Shown: in pieces, positions 1 to 11,826 of the stretch
How the letters are laid out: each line of letters starts with the position of its first letter
How positions within the stretch are numbered: position 1 is the first letter of the stretch
Origin: Atriophallophorus winterbourni
Taxonomy: Eukaryota; Platyhelminthes; Trematoda; Plagiorchiida; Microphallidae
NCBI GenBank assembly: GCA_013407085.1
Contig: JACCGJ010014744.1
Span: 1 to 64,000 of the forward strand
DNA: 64,000 nt
Direction: 5' to 3'
The notes under the pieces: generated by a model
The model's input: only the letters and a program-made list of their open reading frames with translations
Databases searched by the model: none
What the model was told of the DNA's origin: nothing
Translations under genes and position numbers: made by a program

Positions 1-1330
1 CGAGAGTTGCCTTGGAAGTTTTGATGACAATGCATACACAGTTTACGGATTATTCCTAGAAAATCTTTAGAGTCGAACTGTAAATATAAAGGAAAAACCC
101 TTCAAATTTCTTGGGCTAAAAATGGAAATATTATATGATCAGCCTCCTTGAACTTGAAAATCTATTGGTTATAATGGTTCCACGTAAATACGCATGAATT
201 AAGCAGTAATCCACAGGAGCGGTTATACGGTTATCTGGTTGATGGAAACTACAGATATCATGTAAAAAAGAATTCTCTATAACCCTATCTATGCAAAATG
301 CAATAGTTCCCACGCTTTAACAATTATTTTCGCGAAAAAATACAATGTGCTGGCGCATGGAATTTGTTTCTGCAATATTCCGAGACCTCAGACGACATTT
401 ATCATGAGCGATGCGATAACAACTATGTCGGATTCAACAAAAATGCATTTAATCAAACATTGCTAGCCCATAAAGTTGATTCACTTTCTGCGCTAATAAA
501 TTTTAAGCATGATACTTATCAACGATAAGTTTTTTGAAGGTTGAGAAGATTTGGTTGTATAATATTAATGAAATGTAGAAATGAATACCGTTTAAGTAAT
601 CGTATAAATTGCCTGAAAGTGCATCAAGTGAAACCGGTTTATATTCAATGCCATTAAATTTTAATGATCTGATAGTATATAGCCTCACAAAAACCTCATA
701 ACAATGAAGGGAATACGAACTATGTTACCGCCAAAATCGGGATTTCGTGGTTTACTGAACAGTTCAAGAATCAGGTAAAACCCAATTGGCAGAATTCGTT
801 TTCGCCTGCGCAGTAGAATAGCATATGTAAATCCTTGGGGTCAGGTAGTATCGTTTTGTTCGGTGTATGAGTAAAGGCCCAAGAAGGCGAATACTGGCAA
901 ATAAGAAGGCGAATACTGGCAAATAAGAAAGAAATGAAGAACACTGAGAGCTGCTCGGTTGGCGGTGTCATAAACATCGAAGTGGGGGACTAATGCAGAT
1001 GTGAGAATCCGTAACCGGCTGGTCGGTGTAGCGTTCGGACCGCTTAAGAGAATCTGAAACTCCAACTTTCGGAATCTAGATGTTAAATTGAAGGCATTCG
1101 AGAGTTCGGACACGTCTGTCTTCGAAAATGTGGAGGTGACCGTGATGATCGCACAATGGTTTCTGACATTTTTAAATAAGTGCTAGGGATCGACTGGCCT
1201 GTGGTAGTAACGAGCGAATACTTATTGCAACACACCACGCAAAACCCAGGGGTTTGTCTACTTGTTCACCGACGCTGGCATCTGATTGGTTATGCACTCC
1301 GAAAGCCTAGCGTAGACAAAGTCAAGACTG
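1..1330. other. No gene seen; short 22-bp tandem repeat
   Basis: Short open frames occur here but none shows codon or motif evidence. At 881-931 a 22-base unit (aagaaggcgaatactggcaa plus two bases) occurs twice in tandem. A minus-strand open frame of about 90 codons at 841-1113 spans that repeat and has no family signature that I recognise. Confidence 0.4.
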
Positions 1331-1333
1331 CTC

Positions 1334-1557
1334 ATTCACAGAGCAACTAAAATGGTTGGCTGTCTCCGCAACCTACCATATAAGGATCAACTGTTTCATC
1401 TTATTTTGGATTCACTGCCTCGCAGATGGGTTCGAATGGATCAAATCCTAACTTATAAAATTATGAACTCAAAGATGCACCCTCTGAGGCATCTATTTCG
1501 CTTCCGGTCAAGCCATTCCACACGTACACACCCGCTAGTATAAATTCTTGAATCTTG
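1334..1557 (+). mobile_element. CR1-like LINE, 3' terminal fragment
   Basis: The translation reads HRATKMVGCLRNLPYKDQL, almost the same as the C-terminal reverse-transcriptase tail of the CR1 element at 52.2-55.4 kb (HRATEMVGCLRKLPYENRL). It ends with aattcttgaatcttg, which is the 3' end of that same element. The piece is strongly 5'-truncated, as is usual for LINE copies made by target-primed reverse transcription. It has no coding capacity of its own. Confidence 0.75.
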
Positions 1558-1693
1558 TAATCATCAGTACATTTCCAATAATACTCTATTTCTGTAGCTT
1601 GTTAAAATTATCTTATGATAGGATTTGTCAACAGCTCGAAAAGTGCCGAGGTACCATGCAGTGGTACAGCAACCTGCATCCAATTGTCCAGAC

Positions 1694-2300
1694 TTGGTCA
1701 AGTCAAGTCAAGTCAGTCCTCTCCGTGCCGGGTGGCACATGAGGCGAAGACAACTTCACGCCAGTGGTTCTGGTCTACCGCTGCTTCCGTTGCCGTCTGC
1801 ACCGTAAATCCTTGTGCATGTAGTTCGCGTTCCAACGTTCTGCGCCAAGTTTCCTTGGGCCGTCCCCTTTTTCGTTTACCTTGCGGAAGCCAGTGAATGG
1901 TTACCTTCGTATGCGAACTTGGATCCATCCTGCAGACATGACCGAACCATCTCCACCGTCGTTTTTGACTACGGTAGATACCACCTCCAGACCAGTTTTT
2001 CGCAGGAGCTCTTCATTCGAAATGGTGTGTGGCCAAAAAATCCGTAGAATCCTTCTCAAGCACTTAGTTTGAAACACGTTTATTATGCGCTCAATGGCAG
2101 CGGTCGTCTTCCTGCATTCCGATGCATACAGCAACACACTCAGAACGTTGCTCTTGAAGAATCTGATCTTCGTGTTAATGCTGAGAGCGGAGGATTTCCA
2201 AATAGAATTGAGCATGCAAAATGCTGAAAAACCGGAGGTATGTCGTAGAATCGCAACAGGTATCAATGGGTTTTTTGACAATGATGTTTCCATTTTACCA
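1694..2300 (-). mobile_element. RTE-like LINE, 3' fragment with TGACT tail
   Basis: On the minus strand the translation carries the C-terminal part of a non-LTR reverse transcriptase: a block with INTKIRFFKSNVLSVLLYAS, then CLRRILRIFWPHTISNEELL, then after a frameshift near 1,930-1,950 the block QGKRKRGRPKETWRRTLE followed by a stop. This order (VLLY, CLRRIL..WPD.ISN, GKRKRGRPK) is typical of RTE-group LINEs in flatworms and other invertebrates. Just after the stop lie about four TGACT-type units (1,694-1,716), a short 3' repeat tail that marks the end of the element. Endonuclease and the catalytic reverse-transcriptase motifs are missing. Confidence 0.75.
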
Positions 2301-2459
2301 TATTACTGCTGTGCCGACAGTAGAAAACGTAAGGGTCCCAGTGCAAGTTTCACTTTGTTTTCAACCATAATACTTCGCCTCTATTCGTCCACGTTGAGGA
2401 CAAGACACACCGACCTCATAATTTCGATATAATCCTTTCAATTTTGAGCCCTCCGTGTA

Positions 2460-3790
2460 AGTATTTTAATGTAGTCGATATAGGTGTGCTAATTACTGGA
2501 ACAACTTCATGTCCACAGACTTGCTAATTAAACAAAGGTACCCGGTTCGTCAAAATCATCATGCCCCACGAAAGTAAAGAGCCACAAACATAGTTGTGGG
2601 ATACGTATTCCAAAAGAAGGCGTATGGCCGCCTCATCATATGAGAAAATTTGTCCAGCTAAAACATCCATAGCTTTGCCATAGTTTGAGGGTAGAGGCCG
2701 GTGTGATCACGAGAGGTTAATTGTGCTAAAGCGCGTTCGTTGTTCTAGAATCTATCACGTTGTTCACACAGGCTTCTGTTTGTTCGATCCACATTATCCA
2801 CGTGAACCCCGCGTTTCACATACATTTATCGTTTGCGTCACAATTCATCACTGATGTCAACCTATTCAACACTAATGGTGTTCACCAATGAACCCCACAA
2901 CACTAGTGAAATTCAATTGGTCAAACGCATTTTTTACGCAAATACAAAGAAAAATACATGCCAATCTTATATAGGCAAATGAAGTAATCAAAACACTGAC
3001 CCGAAACATGTAGTCCCGTTTTTTAAGGAATATATATGTGTGTGTGTTTCCATCATGTGGCTGTCATGAAAACGATTGCATTTTCTAGCATAATTATTGA
3101 ATGTTGACACCCAACGTGCTTGCTATTGCCACTCATTATCGGCATCGTGCATCCACATCCAATTTCGTTTGGAGGTTGTGCGCTCGAGTTAATTACATCA
3201 CGTTGCTACGAAAAATTTAACTGGACGTGACAGTTCTTTTAAACTCATGTGTAGCTCACGGCAATATATTTGTAGGAATTAAAGAGCAAGGACATATTTT
3301 CGATTCAGCGTCAAAAAAATATCTAACAACATTCGTATTATGATACTTCCTAGCTTTCCCAAGTTTGGCAGTACCAATAATTTAGTCTGTCTTTTCGAAC
3401 AAATGCACTAAAAACTTTTAAAATATAGTCGCGTCTAAATGTGTGACTGTTAAATTGGAACATATTTTGTTTCGTTCGAGATGAATAATAGATAAAAAAT
3501 AAAGGGCGATTGAAAAATATTTTTTGTGATACCCACACAAAAAGCGATGTCGGTGCATCTAATTTCTGTAATTAGCGATACTGGTGATTAAAAATTGATA
3601 CAAACTTGAGAATCAGGATCACCTGCCGAGTAACTCGCGCAACATGAAGAAAGAAATGGAGAGTAGAAGTAATTTATTTAAATGTTAATTTTCAATTTTC
3701 GCTCATGTGTTTTAGATCAAAACTGTTAAATGAATTGTATTGGAGTAATAGTAATCTATTACACTGCTGTAATTCACTATATAACTACAC
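2460..3790. other. AT-rich intergenic or intronic DNA
   Basis: No open frame with protein motifs and no recognisable repeat was found. There is a short run of TG and TA dinucleotides near 3,030-3,045. Confidence 0.4.
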
Positions 3791-4170
3791 TTCGATCAAG
3801 CTGTGTGGCGTGCTGTGTGGACGCATAAATGTGTGCTCTCATACTTTTGGATTTATTTCCTCACTCGTTTGTCTTAGCTGCACGGTTTATATATCATTGA
3901 ACTCGTCTGGATTTGCTCTTTCACAATAAATCTGCTTCAACTTCGAGCAAGGTGAGTCCATGAAAATCCCATTTTTCAAGTTTTAACCCAAATTTACCTA
4001 CGAGTGCAATATCCCTGAGGATTGAGAATATCGTTCCTGTTCGAATAATTTCGAGACGTACACATCATTTCGAATCGACTGATAGTATTTTCAATTCTTT
4101 CAGATTGAAACTCGTTCGACCGCATCACTTTTATTCAAACTCGTTCGCTTGGATCGCTGAGAAAGAGTGG
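3790..4170 (+). repeat. Dispersed ~375-bp repeat, copy 1
   Basis: This stretch aligns in order and orientation with 59,405-59,765. Shared landmarks are the block ctctcatac-tttggatttatttcc, the block atatcgttcctgttcga, and the block cgaatcgactgatag. Similarity is patchy, so both copies are old. No reading frame is conserved and no LTR ends or target duplications are clear. The family is unknown to me. Confidence 0.6.
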
Positions 4171-4678
4171 CCATGCGATGCTTGTCTTTGATTCTGTATG
4201 TGATTGAGGGAACAGACAAAATTCTTCAGGAAAATACAATTTTTATTCTTAAATATCAGTCTCCAGGATGCACACACTCAGGAGTTTGATTTCAAGGCTT
4301 ATATTACAATACATTTCTAAATTATTTAAATTCGAAGAGTGACGAAAACTCGAATTTTACACTACACAAATGCAACCACAACTACCAGTTTGTTACACGG
4401 AGTAGAACTAGGAAATCGTTAGATATAAAGAGGGAGTCAAACCAGGCGTATACTCCGTACGAACTCCTAATGGATTGACTCACTTTTCGCAAGATGCCGC
4501 TAATGCCTTAGCAACAACTTGCTCACATGTCTTCAATCCTAAGCGTTATATCCCATGTCAATTTTACCAAATTCGCCTCGTTTGGAATTATTAAGCCATA
4601 TGACTGTCAATGAATACATGGTTGGTGGAAACTATTGCGTTTTGCATAAATTGGATTATATGGAATTCTTTTTCACAT

Positions 4679-4679
<1 letters not shown>

Positions 4680-4720
<41 letters not shown>

Positions 4721-4765
4721 GTATATGATAGATATATAGATCTTATATATATATTATATAGATAT
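4680..4765. repeat. (TC)n then (TA)n microsatellite
   Basis: About 15 TC units are followed directly by TA-rich sequence. It lies immediately upstream of LINE copy A. The Glu-Arg run of a minus-strand open frame across this site is only the translated microsatellite. Confidence 0.9.
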
Positions 4766-4784
4766 CTATAATCATCTATAACGC

Positions 4785-5595
4785 CCACGCTTTCAAAGCC
4801 TAGGCGGTTTGAGGGGATAAGCGCCCATTCCAAAAAATGCTCTAATGGCACGCGCCTCATAGTAGCCTCTGACAAACGAAGTCCAAGCTCCTGGCCTCAC
4901 GCGGTGTCCTGTGTGACCCCGCGGACTGCTTCTATACTACGTAGAAAGGCGAGGCGTCTTGACTGGCGCCTCAAACCAGTATGCTTCGGAAGAGGAGCAT
5001 GAAGGCGGTCCACCTGGGGGAAGAAAAACCCTTATATCATACCTCTACTGCCTTGCGGCTACATCCAATCATGGAAAAGGCTCCAGGAGTCAACCTCGAG
5101 CAAAAATACGGAGCCGGAGTCCCGTTAGGCAGTCCGAAGTTTTATACAACTTCGCCCTGCCAACTTCTGCGACGGCATCGTTGTCCAAACGTATCAGCCT
5201 AGCTGTTCCTTTGGTTCCGATGGTGCCGTGGAGAGGGAGCACTTGCTGCATAAGCAACAGCTAGTTCTCCACTTTGAACTGCCCTGGCGTACATCACAAC
5301 GCACCAATGGAGAGGACACTCCATTCCGCTTCTGCGGATAATAACACGGGAAGCAGCAGATACCGGTTAAAAGCTTTGGCTCGATTGGCGTAGAGCTCAG
5401 CGTCTGAAGCTGCTTCCGACGGTGGGAGAGACTTTCACGTCTCATTGACGGCTACCGCCCGCCTCAAGCTGGGCAGCCCCCAGCCAATATGGTGCCGACT
5501 CGCCACGGTCGGCTGTCGTCATTGGGCGCATGGGGATTAGAAATCAACCGACAATCAGACTAGTTTTTCCGCACCAACCAACTACTAAAACACAA
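4785..5595 (+). promoter_or_regulatory. 5' untranslated region of LINE copy A
   Basis: The tract is much more GC-rich than its surroundings and matches, in reverse orientation, the tract upstream of the pol start in copy B (29,941-30,775). RTE-type LINEs carry an internal promoter in this position, so promoter activity is inferred from position only. Related tracts flank 30.9-31.5 kb, 44.2-44.4 kb and 44.6-44.9 kb. Confidence 0.6.
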
Positions 5596-8500
5596 ATGTC
5601 ATTTCTGAAACTGGGAACCTGGAACGTTCAGTCCATGCTTCCTGGATTTCATGACGACATCTCGAATATCAGAGGCGTGAGAAAATCTGCTGTGATTAAC
5701 AATGAGTTAAGGAGACTGAATGTCGACGTGGCAGCCCTACAAGAGACGCGATTACTAGACACTGGTATACTAACAGAAAGAGATTACACTTTTTTTGACA
5801 GGAAGGGGTTCTAAGGAGCCTCGACTGCATGGAGTTGGGTTTGCCGTTCGAAACGAATTTCTAAAAGCAACAGAACCGAGCAGCAGTGGGAGCGAACGGA
5901 TTTGGACTCTAAATCTGAGGTGCGTTACTGGTACCATTACGTTGGTAAACGTTTACGCACCGACGCTCTCTGAGACGACTGCTGAAAAAGGCAATTTTTA
6001 TTACAACCACGCAACAGTCCTGAAAAACGTGCCACAAAGAAACTGTGTAGTAGTATTGGGTGATTTTAATGCTAGAGTTGGTGCGGATTACGAATCTTGG
6101 CAAAACTGTATCGGGAGGTTCAGTGTAGGTAAAACCAATGAAAATGGACAATGCCTTTTAGAATTATGCACACAGTTCAGTCTTTGTGTCAGTAACACTT
6201 TCTTTCAAACAAAACAACAGCATAAGGTCTCTTAGAAACATCCTCGCTTGAAGCACTGGCGCCAGCTTGATCTTATTCTTGTTAGGCGCACTAATATAGG
6301 AAGCTTACTTCTCACCAGATCATATCAAAGCGCAGACTGTGAAACTGATCATTCACTTGTCTGTGCAAAACTGAAGCTTTCCGACACGCGATTTCACCGC
6401 ACCAAATTGTCTGTTAAGCATAGGATTGACGTCACCCTCATGTGCGAACATAATCTAGCTGCGTGATTTGCAAAAGCCTTCACAGCCGAGTTCAGCAAGA
6501 CAACCCCACTTCAATCGGCTTCAGAACACTTGGAATCGATAAAAAGCTGCATATGATGAGTCGCACTTTCCACTTTCGGTCCGAAGAAAGCTCGAACGAG
6601 CGACTGGTTCAAAGCAAAAGGTTCTGATAAGACTGCCGTGTTGGACGAGAAACGGTCAGCATTCTTGAGGTTCAAATGTATGCCAACAGATAAAAAAACA
6701 TACGACTTTTAACAGCAGCTCGAAATAAGGTCCAACAAACTGCAAGGAGATGTGCAAATGTTCCTGGACAGAAATTAACCTTAGTATCCAAAAAGCTGAG
6801 GATACTGGAAATTTTCACGGCATGTATGATGGGATCAAGAGAGCCATTGGTCCAAACAAAATTAAAACGGCTCCCATTAAGTCTGCATCTGGTGACCCGA
6901 TTGTGGACAAAACTCAGCAGATGGAAAGATGGTTAGAGCACTTCTCCTCTCTCTTCTCTAGGGACAGTACGGTTTCACCACATGTATTTGAAAATGTCGA
7001 GCGGTTGCCGGCTATTGAATATCCAGATTCTCCCCCTACTCTTGATGAGCTCAATGGAGCAATCGACCGCTTAGCGAATAGGAAGGCCCCTGGTGACGAT
7101 GGAATTCCACCTGAGCTCATCAAATGCTGTAGAGCAACATTATTACATCCGCTTCACCATTTGCTTAATTAATGCTGGCAGGAGGAGTGTGTCCCACAAG
7201 AGATGCGAGACACAAAAATCATCACGCTATTCAAGAATAAAGGAGATAGAGGTAACTGCAACAATTATAGAGTAGTCTCCCTTTTGAATGTTGTAGCCAA
7301 ATTGTTTGCTAAAGTCTTACAGATCCGGCTGCAAATTTTAGCTGATAGAACTTACTCCGAATCTCAATGTGGCTTCCGCAAGGGAAGATCAACCGTTGAC
7401 ATGATCTTCTCCCTGAGAAAACTTCAAGAAAAGTGTTGCGAACAGCGCATGACATTATACGCTGTTTTTATTGATTCAATGAAGGCATTCGACTACGTCA
7501 GCAGAGAGGGTCTTTTCAAAATGCTTGGTTTGATTGGCTGCCCCCCCAAAACTGCTAAAGCTCGTTATTTTGTTCCACTCAGGCATGAAGGGCTCAATCC
7601 ATTTTAACGGTTTCAGCTCAGAAGCCTTTGAAATTCGCCGAGGCGTCAAACAAGGGTGTGTTCTTGCTCCTACGCTGTTCGGCATTTTCTTTGCTCTGCT
7701 TCTAAAGCACGCTTTCAGGACGAGGACAGAAGGTATTTACCTACGCACGCAAAGTGATGGCAAGCTTTTCAACCTAAACCGGTTGAGAGTACAAACCAAG
7801 GCACGAAATTTGCTTATCCGTGACCTGTTGTTTGCCGACGATGCAGCCTTCATTGCTCACTCCCAAGAGCAACTTCAGTCTCTAATGGACTGTTTTTCGT
7901 CGACATGCAAATACTTTGGGCTAACAATCAGCATGAGCAAGACCAAAGTCCTTGGTCAAGGGACTGAATCGCCTCCGATCATAACTGTTGGAAACTGTCA
8001 GCTTGAATCAGTACATCAGTTCACATACCTTGGTTCAACCATTGCGGATAACCTCTCGCTAGACACGGTGATTGATAAGAGGATTGGCAAAGCAGCTGTC
8101 ATTCTGTCTCGTTTGAACTCTCGTGTTTGGGGTAACCGCAAGCTGACTGTAAAGACAAAGATGATGGTATACAGCGCGTGCGTACTAAATGCTTAACTGT
8201 ACGGCAGCGAAACCTGTACCACCCACGCGAGACACGAACGGAAGCAGAATGCCTTCCATCTACGAAGCATCCGTCGTATCTTGAACATATCGTGGGTGGA
8301 CAGATTGACTAATGCTGAAGTGCTTTCAAAAGCTGGTCTACAGAGCATGTTTACTCTATTGCGACAGCGCCGCCTGCGTGGCTTGGTCATGTCTACAGAA
8401 TGGAAAATGGTCGTATTCCGAAAGATCTACTCTATGGTGAGTTGCAACTAGGAAGTCGACCATTGGGCAGACCGCACTTGCGGTACAAAGACGTTTGCAA

Positions 8501-8790
8501 AAGAGATATGAAAGCTCTTGGCATTGACCCAGCGAGTTGGGAAGAACTTGCTCTTGACCGCTCACTTGGAGGCATTGTGTAAAGCGTCGTCTGCAAGCCG
8601 GGGAGGAGAGAATGCAGCTCTTGGCTGCAGAACGCCAAATAACGCAATACAACCGAGTTCTGACTTCGTTGCCAGCGCTGCGGGAGAGATTGTTCCTCCC
8701 GAATCGGACTGTTTGGTCATTCCAAAAGCTGCAGAACATGAATTTCACGCGATTGTGATGTACATCCATGGTCGACATCGACCCGAATGA
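5596..8790 (+). pseudogene. Broken pol of LINE copy A: endonuclease plus reverse transcriptase
   Basis: The start codon at 5,596 gives MSFLKLGTWNVQSM, the first motif of an APE-type endonuclease. It is followed by LQETRL, GDFNARVG at about 6,058 and the SDH-like DHSLVCAK motif at about 6,347. The reverse-transcriptase region shows NRKAPGDDGIPPELI (7,075-7,125), GFRKGRSTVDMIFSL (7,370-7,415), FIDSMKAFD, GVKQGCVLAPTLFG (7,645) and FADDAAFIAHS (7,830). The C-terminal SWEELALDRS block follows. Breaks include a frameshift near 5,800, a TAG at 6,236, a TGA near 6,464, a TAA near 7,170, frame changes near 7,555-7,605 and a TAA at 8,194. No functional product is expected. Confidence 0.85.
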
Positions 8791-8804
8791 GGCCAACAAC
8801 AACA

Positions 8805-8808
<4 letters not shown>

Positions 8809-8850
<42 letters not shown>
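8809..8850. repeat. (AT)n tract at the LINE 3' end
   Basis: About 20 AT units follow the CAACAACAA end of LINE copy A. Expansion of the element's own 3' tail is the simplest origin. Confidence 0.85.
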
Positions 8851-8852
<2 letters not shown>

Positions 8853-8876
8853 ATATATTGAATAAATTTTTGCTAG

Positions 8877-9060
8877 TCATTTTTTATGTTCTCTTCGGCA
8901 TATCCAAATAGAATTGCTTAATGATAGACAGTATTTTTGAACACTGTCCACTGAAGAGCTCTCGGAATGCGAGGTTTGTTTTCAAGATGACCTGATTTAC
9001 GTTCCTAATAAATTCATGCTTTATAAATTTTGGACAAATTTCACTGTCCCAACAAGATTT
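8877..9060 (-). pseudogene. Broken duplicate of the 9.3-9.5 kb exon
   Basis: The stretch matches 9,355-9,540 over about 185 bases in the same orientation, about 480 bases apart. The beginning translates in common (CPKFIKHEFIRNVNQV), but small insertions and deletions then destroy the frame, and no long product remains. It is read as a decayed duplicated exon. LINE copy A ends just to its left. Confidence 0.5.
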
Positions 9061-9312
9061 TTATTATTTTTTATTTTATTATTATTATTTATTTTTTTCA
9101 AAAAAATCGTAGATAATGAGAAAGCAGGGCATTATGGTGAGTTTCAACATATATTCTTCCTATTAACACTGAAACCAATGTTTTAAGTTTCACAGATACC
9201 AATCTTGCTGATTAGTTGATGGATTCCCTCGGTATAGTTGATTGCAACGATTTCTCATCAAGCTAGAACAAATAATATGTGAAACGCACTTCGATGCATT
9301 TTGCGACAGAAA

Positions 9313-9520
9313 TCATTTTCGTTTATTAGCTGCGACAGTTTTGAATTTTTGCCAGTCAAATTTTATGTTCTCCTCGGCATATCCAAAAGAATTGCTTAAT
9401 GATAGGAGGAATTTTTGAACACTGTCCACTGGAGAGCTCTCGGAATCCGAGGTTTTTTTCAAGAAGACCTGATTTACGTTTCTAATAAATTCATGCTTTA
9501 TAAATTTTGGACAAATTTCA
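9313..9520 (-). CDS. Candidate 3' terminal exon of an unknown gene
   Basis: On the minus strand, a possible splice acceptor (gattggacag) precedes an open stretch ending with a stop at 9,313. The last residues are FDWQKFKTVAANKRK. The composition is protein-like: mixed acidic, basic and aromatic residues with a Ser-rich middle part. I do not recognise a family. A broken near-duplicate lies at 8.88-9.06 kb and retains the first part of the same frame. There is no ATG at the left end, so it can only be an internal or last exon, with upstream exons expected at higher coordinates. It could also be part of an unrecognised repeat. Confidence 0.4.
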
Positions 9521-9761
9521 CTGTCCAATCGAGATTTTTATAAAGTGCCTCAAGTAAAAAAGGAATGTTAGCGTGAGATGTTTGAATAACAGTTACTATA
9601 CTTGTCGACGGAACCATTTTCCAAATACTTGAATTACAATTTTCATCACGAATATATAATAGTTAATTAAAATACCTGTATGATTTAAATCATAACTGAT
9701 GCATTTGATTTAATCATCCTCAGAATTTCTTTACGTCAGTCATTTGTGCATTGACGATAAA

Positions 9762-9818
9762 ATGCAATCAACAGTTCGAGTATTATCGGCGAGGATTGTA
9801 CAGGATATTGCAAAACCG
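9762..9818 (+). CDS. Candidate first coding exon, host gene model
   Basis: An ATG at 9,762 opens 19 codons (MQSTVRVLSARIVQDIAKP) and runs straight into a strong donor, CCG|gtaagg, ending in phase 0. The peptide is basic and amphipathic with no acidic residue before position 15, as in a mitochondrial presequence; that is only a suggestion. The next exon at 10,297 starts in phase 0, so the two join without a frame problem. I do not recognise the protein. Confidence 0.45.
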
Positions 9819-10228
9819 GTAAGGGTGAGACTTTTACCGTTCTTAATCTTCGTTAATATTATTTTGAGAAAATATATGAAATCAACAACGTGTTATAAAT
9901 AACGAACTAACTATCTAATATAATAGTCAAATATGTTGTTATTCCCCTAAATTGGTATACATTATAAGCGTATGATGATTCTATGCTTCGCGGGCCTCAA
10001 ATTACATATCTGTCCGATTCAGAAGGAACAATCTCTGATGCATCTCTCACAGTGATTGTAAGGATTCGAGTGATAAGCGGCTTCTAAAGATGTCAGCGTG
10101 ACCATTGCAGTATCTACTCTAACGTAGTTTGAAAAAGACGCTGGATAAATGCATCCTGTTTAAATAGTATGCTTTTTATATCAGCGCACCTAACAATAAT
10201 GAGATCAAGATGACAACGATTTAACCTG

Positions 10229-10229
<1 letters not shown>

Positions 10230-10264
<35 letters not shown>
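10230..10264. repeat. (AT)n microsatellite in a candidate intron
   Basis: About 16 AT units lie some 30 bases upstream of the splice acceptor at 10,296. Confidence 0.9.
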
Positions 10265-10267
<3 letters not shown>

Positions 10268-10296
10268 TTCTATATAATAATTGTTTCTTCATTTAG

Positions 10297-10543
10297 CTGA
10301 CTGTGACAACTGCAAAATTTACGCAACATGCATTTAAATTACATCGGAATAGGCGAACAGTTGAAAGCAAACCTATTTTTGGCGCACTGGTCAGTCTATT
10401 TGGCCCCAAAGTGAAGATTAACAAACAGCTCGTGTGGCCAGTAGAAACTTGGACTTGGTATCCACAACTGTAGCAACATGCTCGTCATCCAGCAGGAAGC
10501 GGATGCAAGGAAAATTTCTAATTCAATTTTTTAAACGACGCCG
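10297..10543 (+). pseudogene. Exon 2 of the host gene model, with two in-frame stops
   Basis: The acceptor ttcatttag|CTG and the donor GACGCCG|gtaagt are both good, and the exon is 247 bases (phase 0 in, phase 1 out). The frame is open for 58 codons with a hydrophobic PIFGALVSLFG patch and the segment VWPVETWTWYPQL, then meets TAG at 10,471 and a TAA at about 10,519. The paralogue at 23.84-23.96 kb keeps the frame open across both places (PVEPWTWYPQLLMNAYHP), and codons after the stops remain alignable. So either this exon became terminal through the TAG, giving a 77-residue product, or the gene is dead. The product is not recognised. Confidence 0.5.
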
Positions 10544-11548
10544 GTAAGTTTACAATTCATCCAAAAATATTTTCTCTGAGTAGTGTAGCTTGTTGTATTT
10601 CTAATACTGAATACTGCACGCTTTATTCAGGAATATCGCGTAACATGAATAATGTGACTAAACAGTTTTAAAAATAATACTTCTTTTAATGAATGATTCG
10701 TTCGACTTGATTTTCGTTCTCTGGAATAAAATACCGTTTATTTTATCAACTGATAACGTAAAAATAAAAAATGAATATGTTCGAATAAATGTTTTGCATT
10801 CTTCCTCTCTTTCGAGTCTGTAATCTTTTGCAATAAAAATGAATTTACCAGAATAGATTTTTGCAATTTTATCGATTAACTCGAAATATTTTTTTAAATA
10901 TGTATTATTTACTACAAACATAGATAATGCCTCGGATGATATTAGTAAGTTATTTCTGAAAATCAACATTCTGCACAGTACAAAATGTTAACGTGATTTT
11001 GAAAAGTCTAGCCAGATAAATCTTATCAAATTTTAAGCTTAAAGTTGCGGAATTCACAAGCACATTTCAGTGCCGTTCTCATTAATAAATGACACACGCA
11101 ACAACAGGATTTGTTCAGTCAATTTATTGTGAAAATTTGCAGTTATATATTTCATTATATAAATAAGCCGCATCAGTAAGAATCGGCAAACCTCTCTCGC
11201 AATCACGTACATAATCTGTGGAAAGCTCGCTTTTATTATTTATTAGCCGAAGTAAAAGTGTCATGTTAAATATGTTTCTTATTCGTTCAACAGTATATCA
11301 TGTGCAATTGGAATTGGATTCATTGTGGTTAGCGTTGACTGGATCAGCCTGTGATTATGTAAGTTAACAGTTTCGCATCTTTTCTATTCTTTTTATTCAC
11401 AACACATTCTCTGAACACATCGAGACATTGCTCACGTTCAATCTAATCTAACTGGGACGATTATTACTGTTATTTTATACATTGCTGTAGGTAAAACATT
11501 TGTTCACAACGGTAAGTTGTGACGATCTGGATTCGGGACTCTCTACAG

Positions 11549-11710
11549 CTACATCCAATCACGCGTTCTTGCAACTTCGATTTCGGACAGCTGATTTGAA
11601 GTCGGAGTACCGAGGTAAATATTTTAATCAAATCGAATTCAATAAAATGTTGTACATGCTGACCGAGGAAGACGTGAATGCCTGGCAGATTACCGACATA
11701 CCTTGCGAAT
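11549..11710 (+). CDS. Exon 3 of the host gene model
   Basis: The acceptor ctctctacag and the donor CGAAT|gtgagt bound 162 bases that start in the phase left by exon 2 and end in the phase required by exon 4. The translation includes TSNHAFLQLRF, NQIEFNKMLYMLTEEDV and AWQITDIPCE. A paralogous exon at 25,076 keeps TSNHAFLELRF and NQLEFNKMLSMLTD before breaking. Conservation of residues rather than only bases between the copies argues that this was real coding sequence. The family is not recognised. Confidence 0.5.
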
Positions 11711-11826
11711 GTGAGTCACACCAATTTAGAATTGTAAATTGAGTATCTATAACGATGTTATAAAAGCTGGATTAATCTATGATACTAAAATCATTACAGC
11801 AAGAAACATTATTTAATAACTTGCAG

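Larger units (their letters stand above)
4785..8800 (+). mobile_element. RTE-like LINE copy A, nearly full length, decayed
   Basis: This is a plus-strand copy of the family also present as copy B on the minus strand at 26.7-30.8 kb. The layout is a GC-richer 5' untranslated region of about 800 bases, one long pol frame from 5,596, and a 3' end rich in CAA units followed by a long AT run at 8,809-8,850. Proteins of this type (GTWNVRSM endonuclease plus reverse transcriptase) are widespread in animals and are often mis-annotated as craniofacial development protein 2-like. Many stops and frameshifts show the copy is dead. It is older than copy B, which has only four obvious lesions. Confidence 0.85.

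Noticed and set aside
4591..4875. Frame with a Glu-Arg repeat run
   Set aside because: It is translated TC microsatellite on the minus strand.
9762..10473. A definite 77-residue small mitochondrial subunit
   Set aside because: The two-exon frame and basic N-terminus suggest it, but homology continues past the stop in the paralogue, so the short product may simply result from a nonsense mutation.
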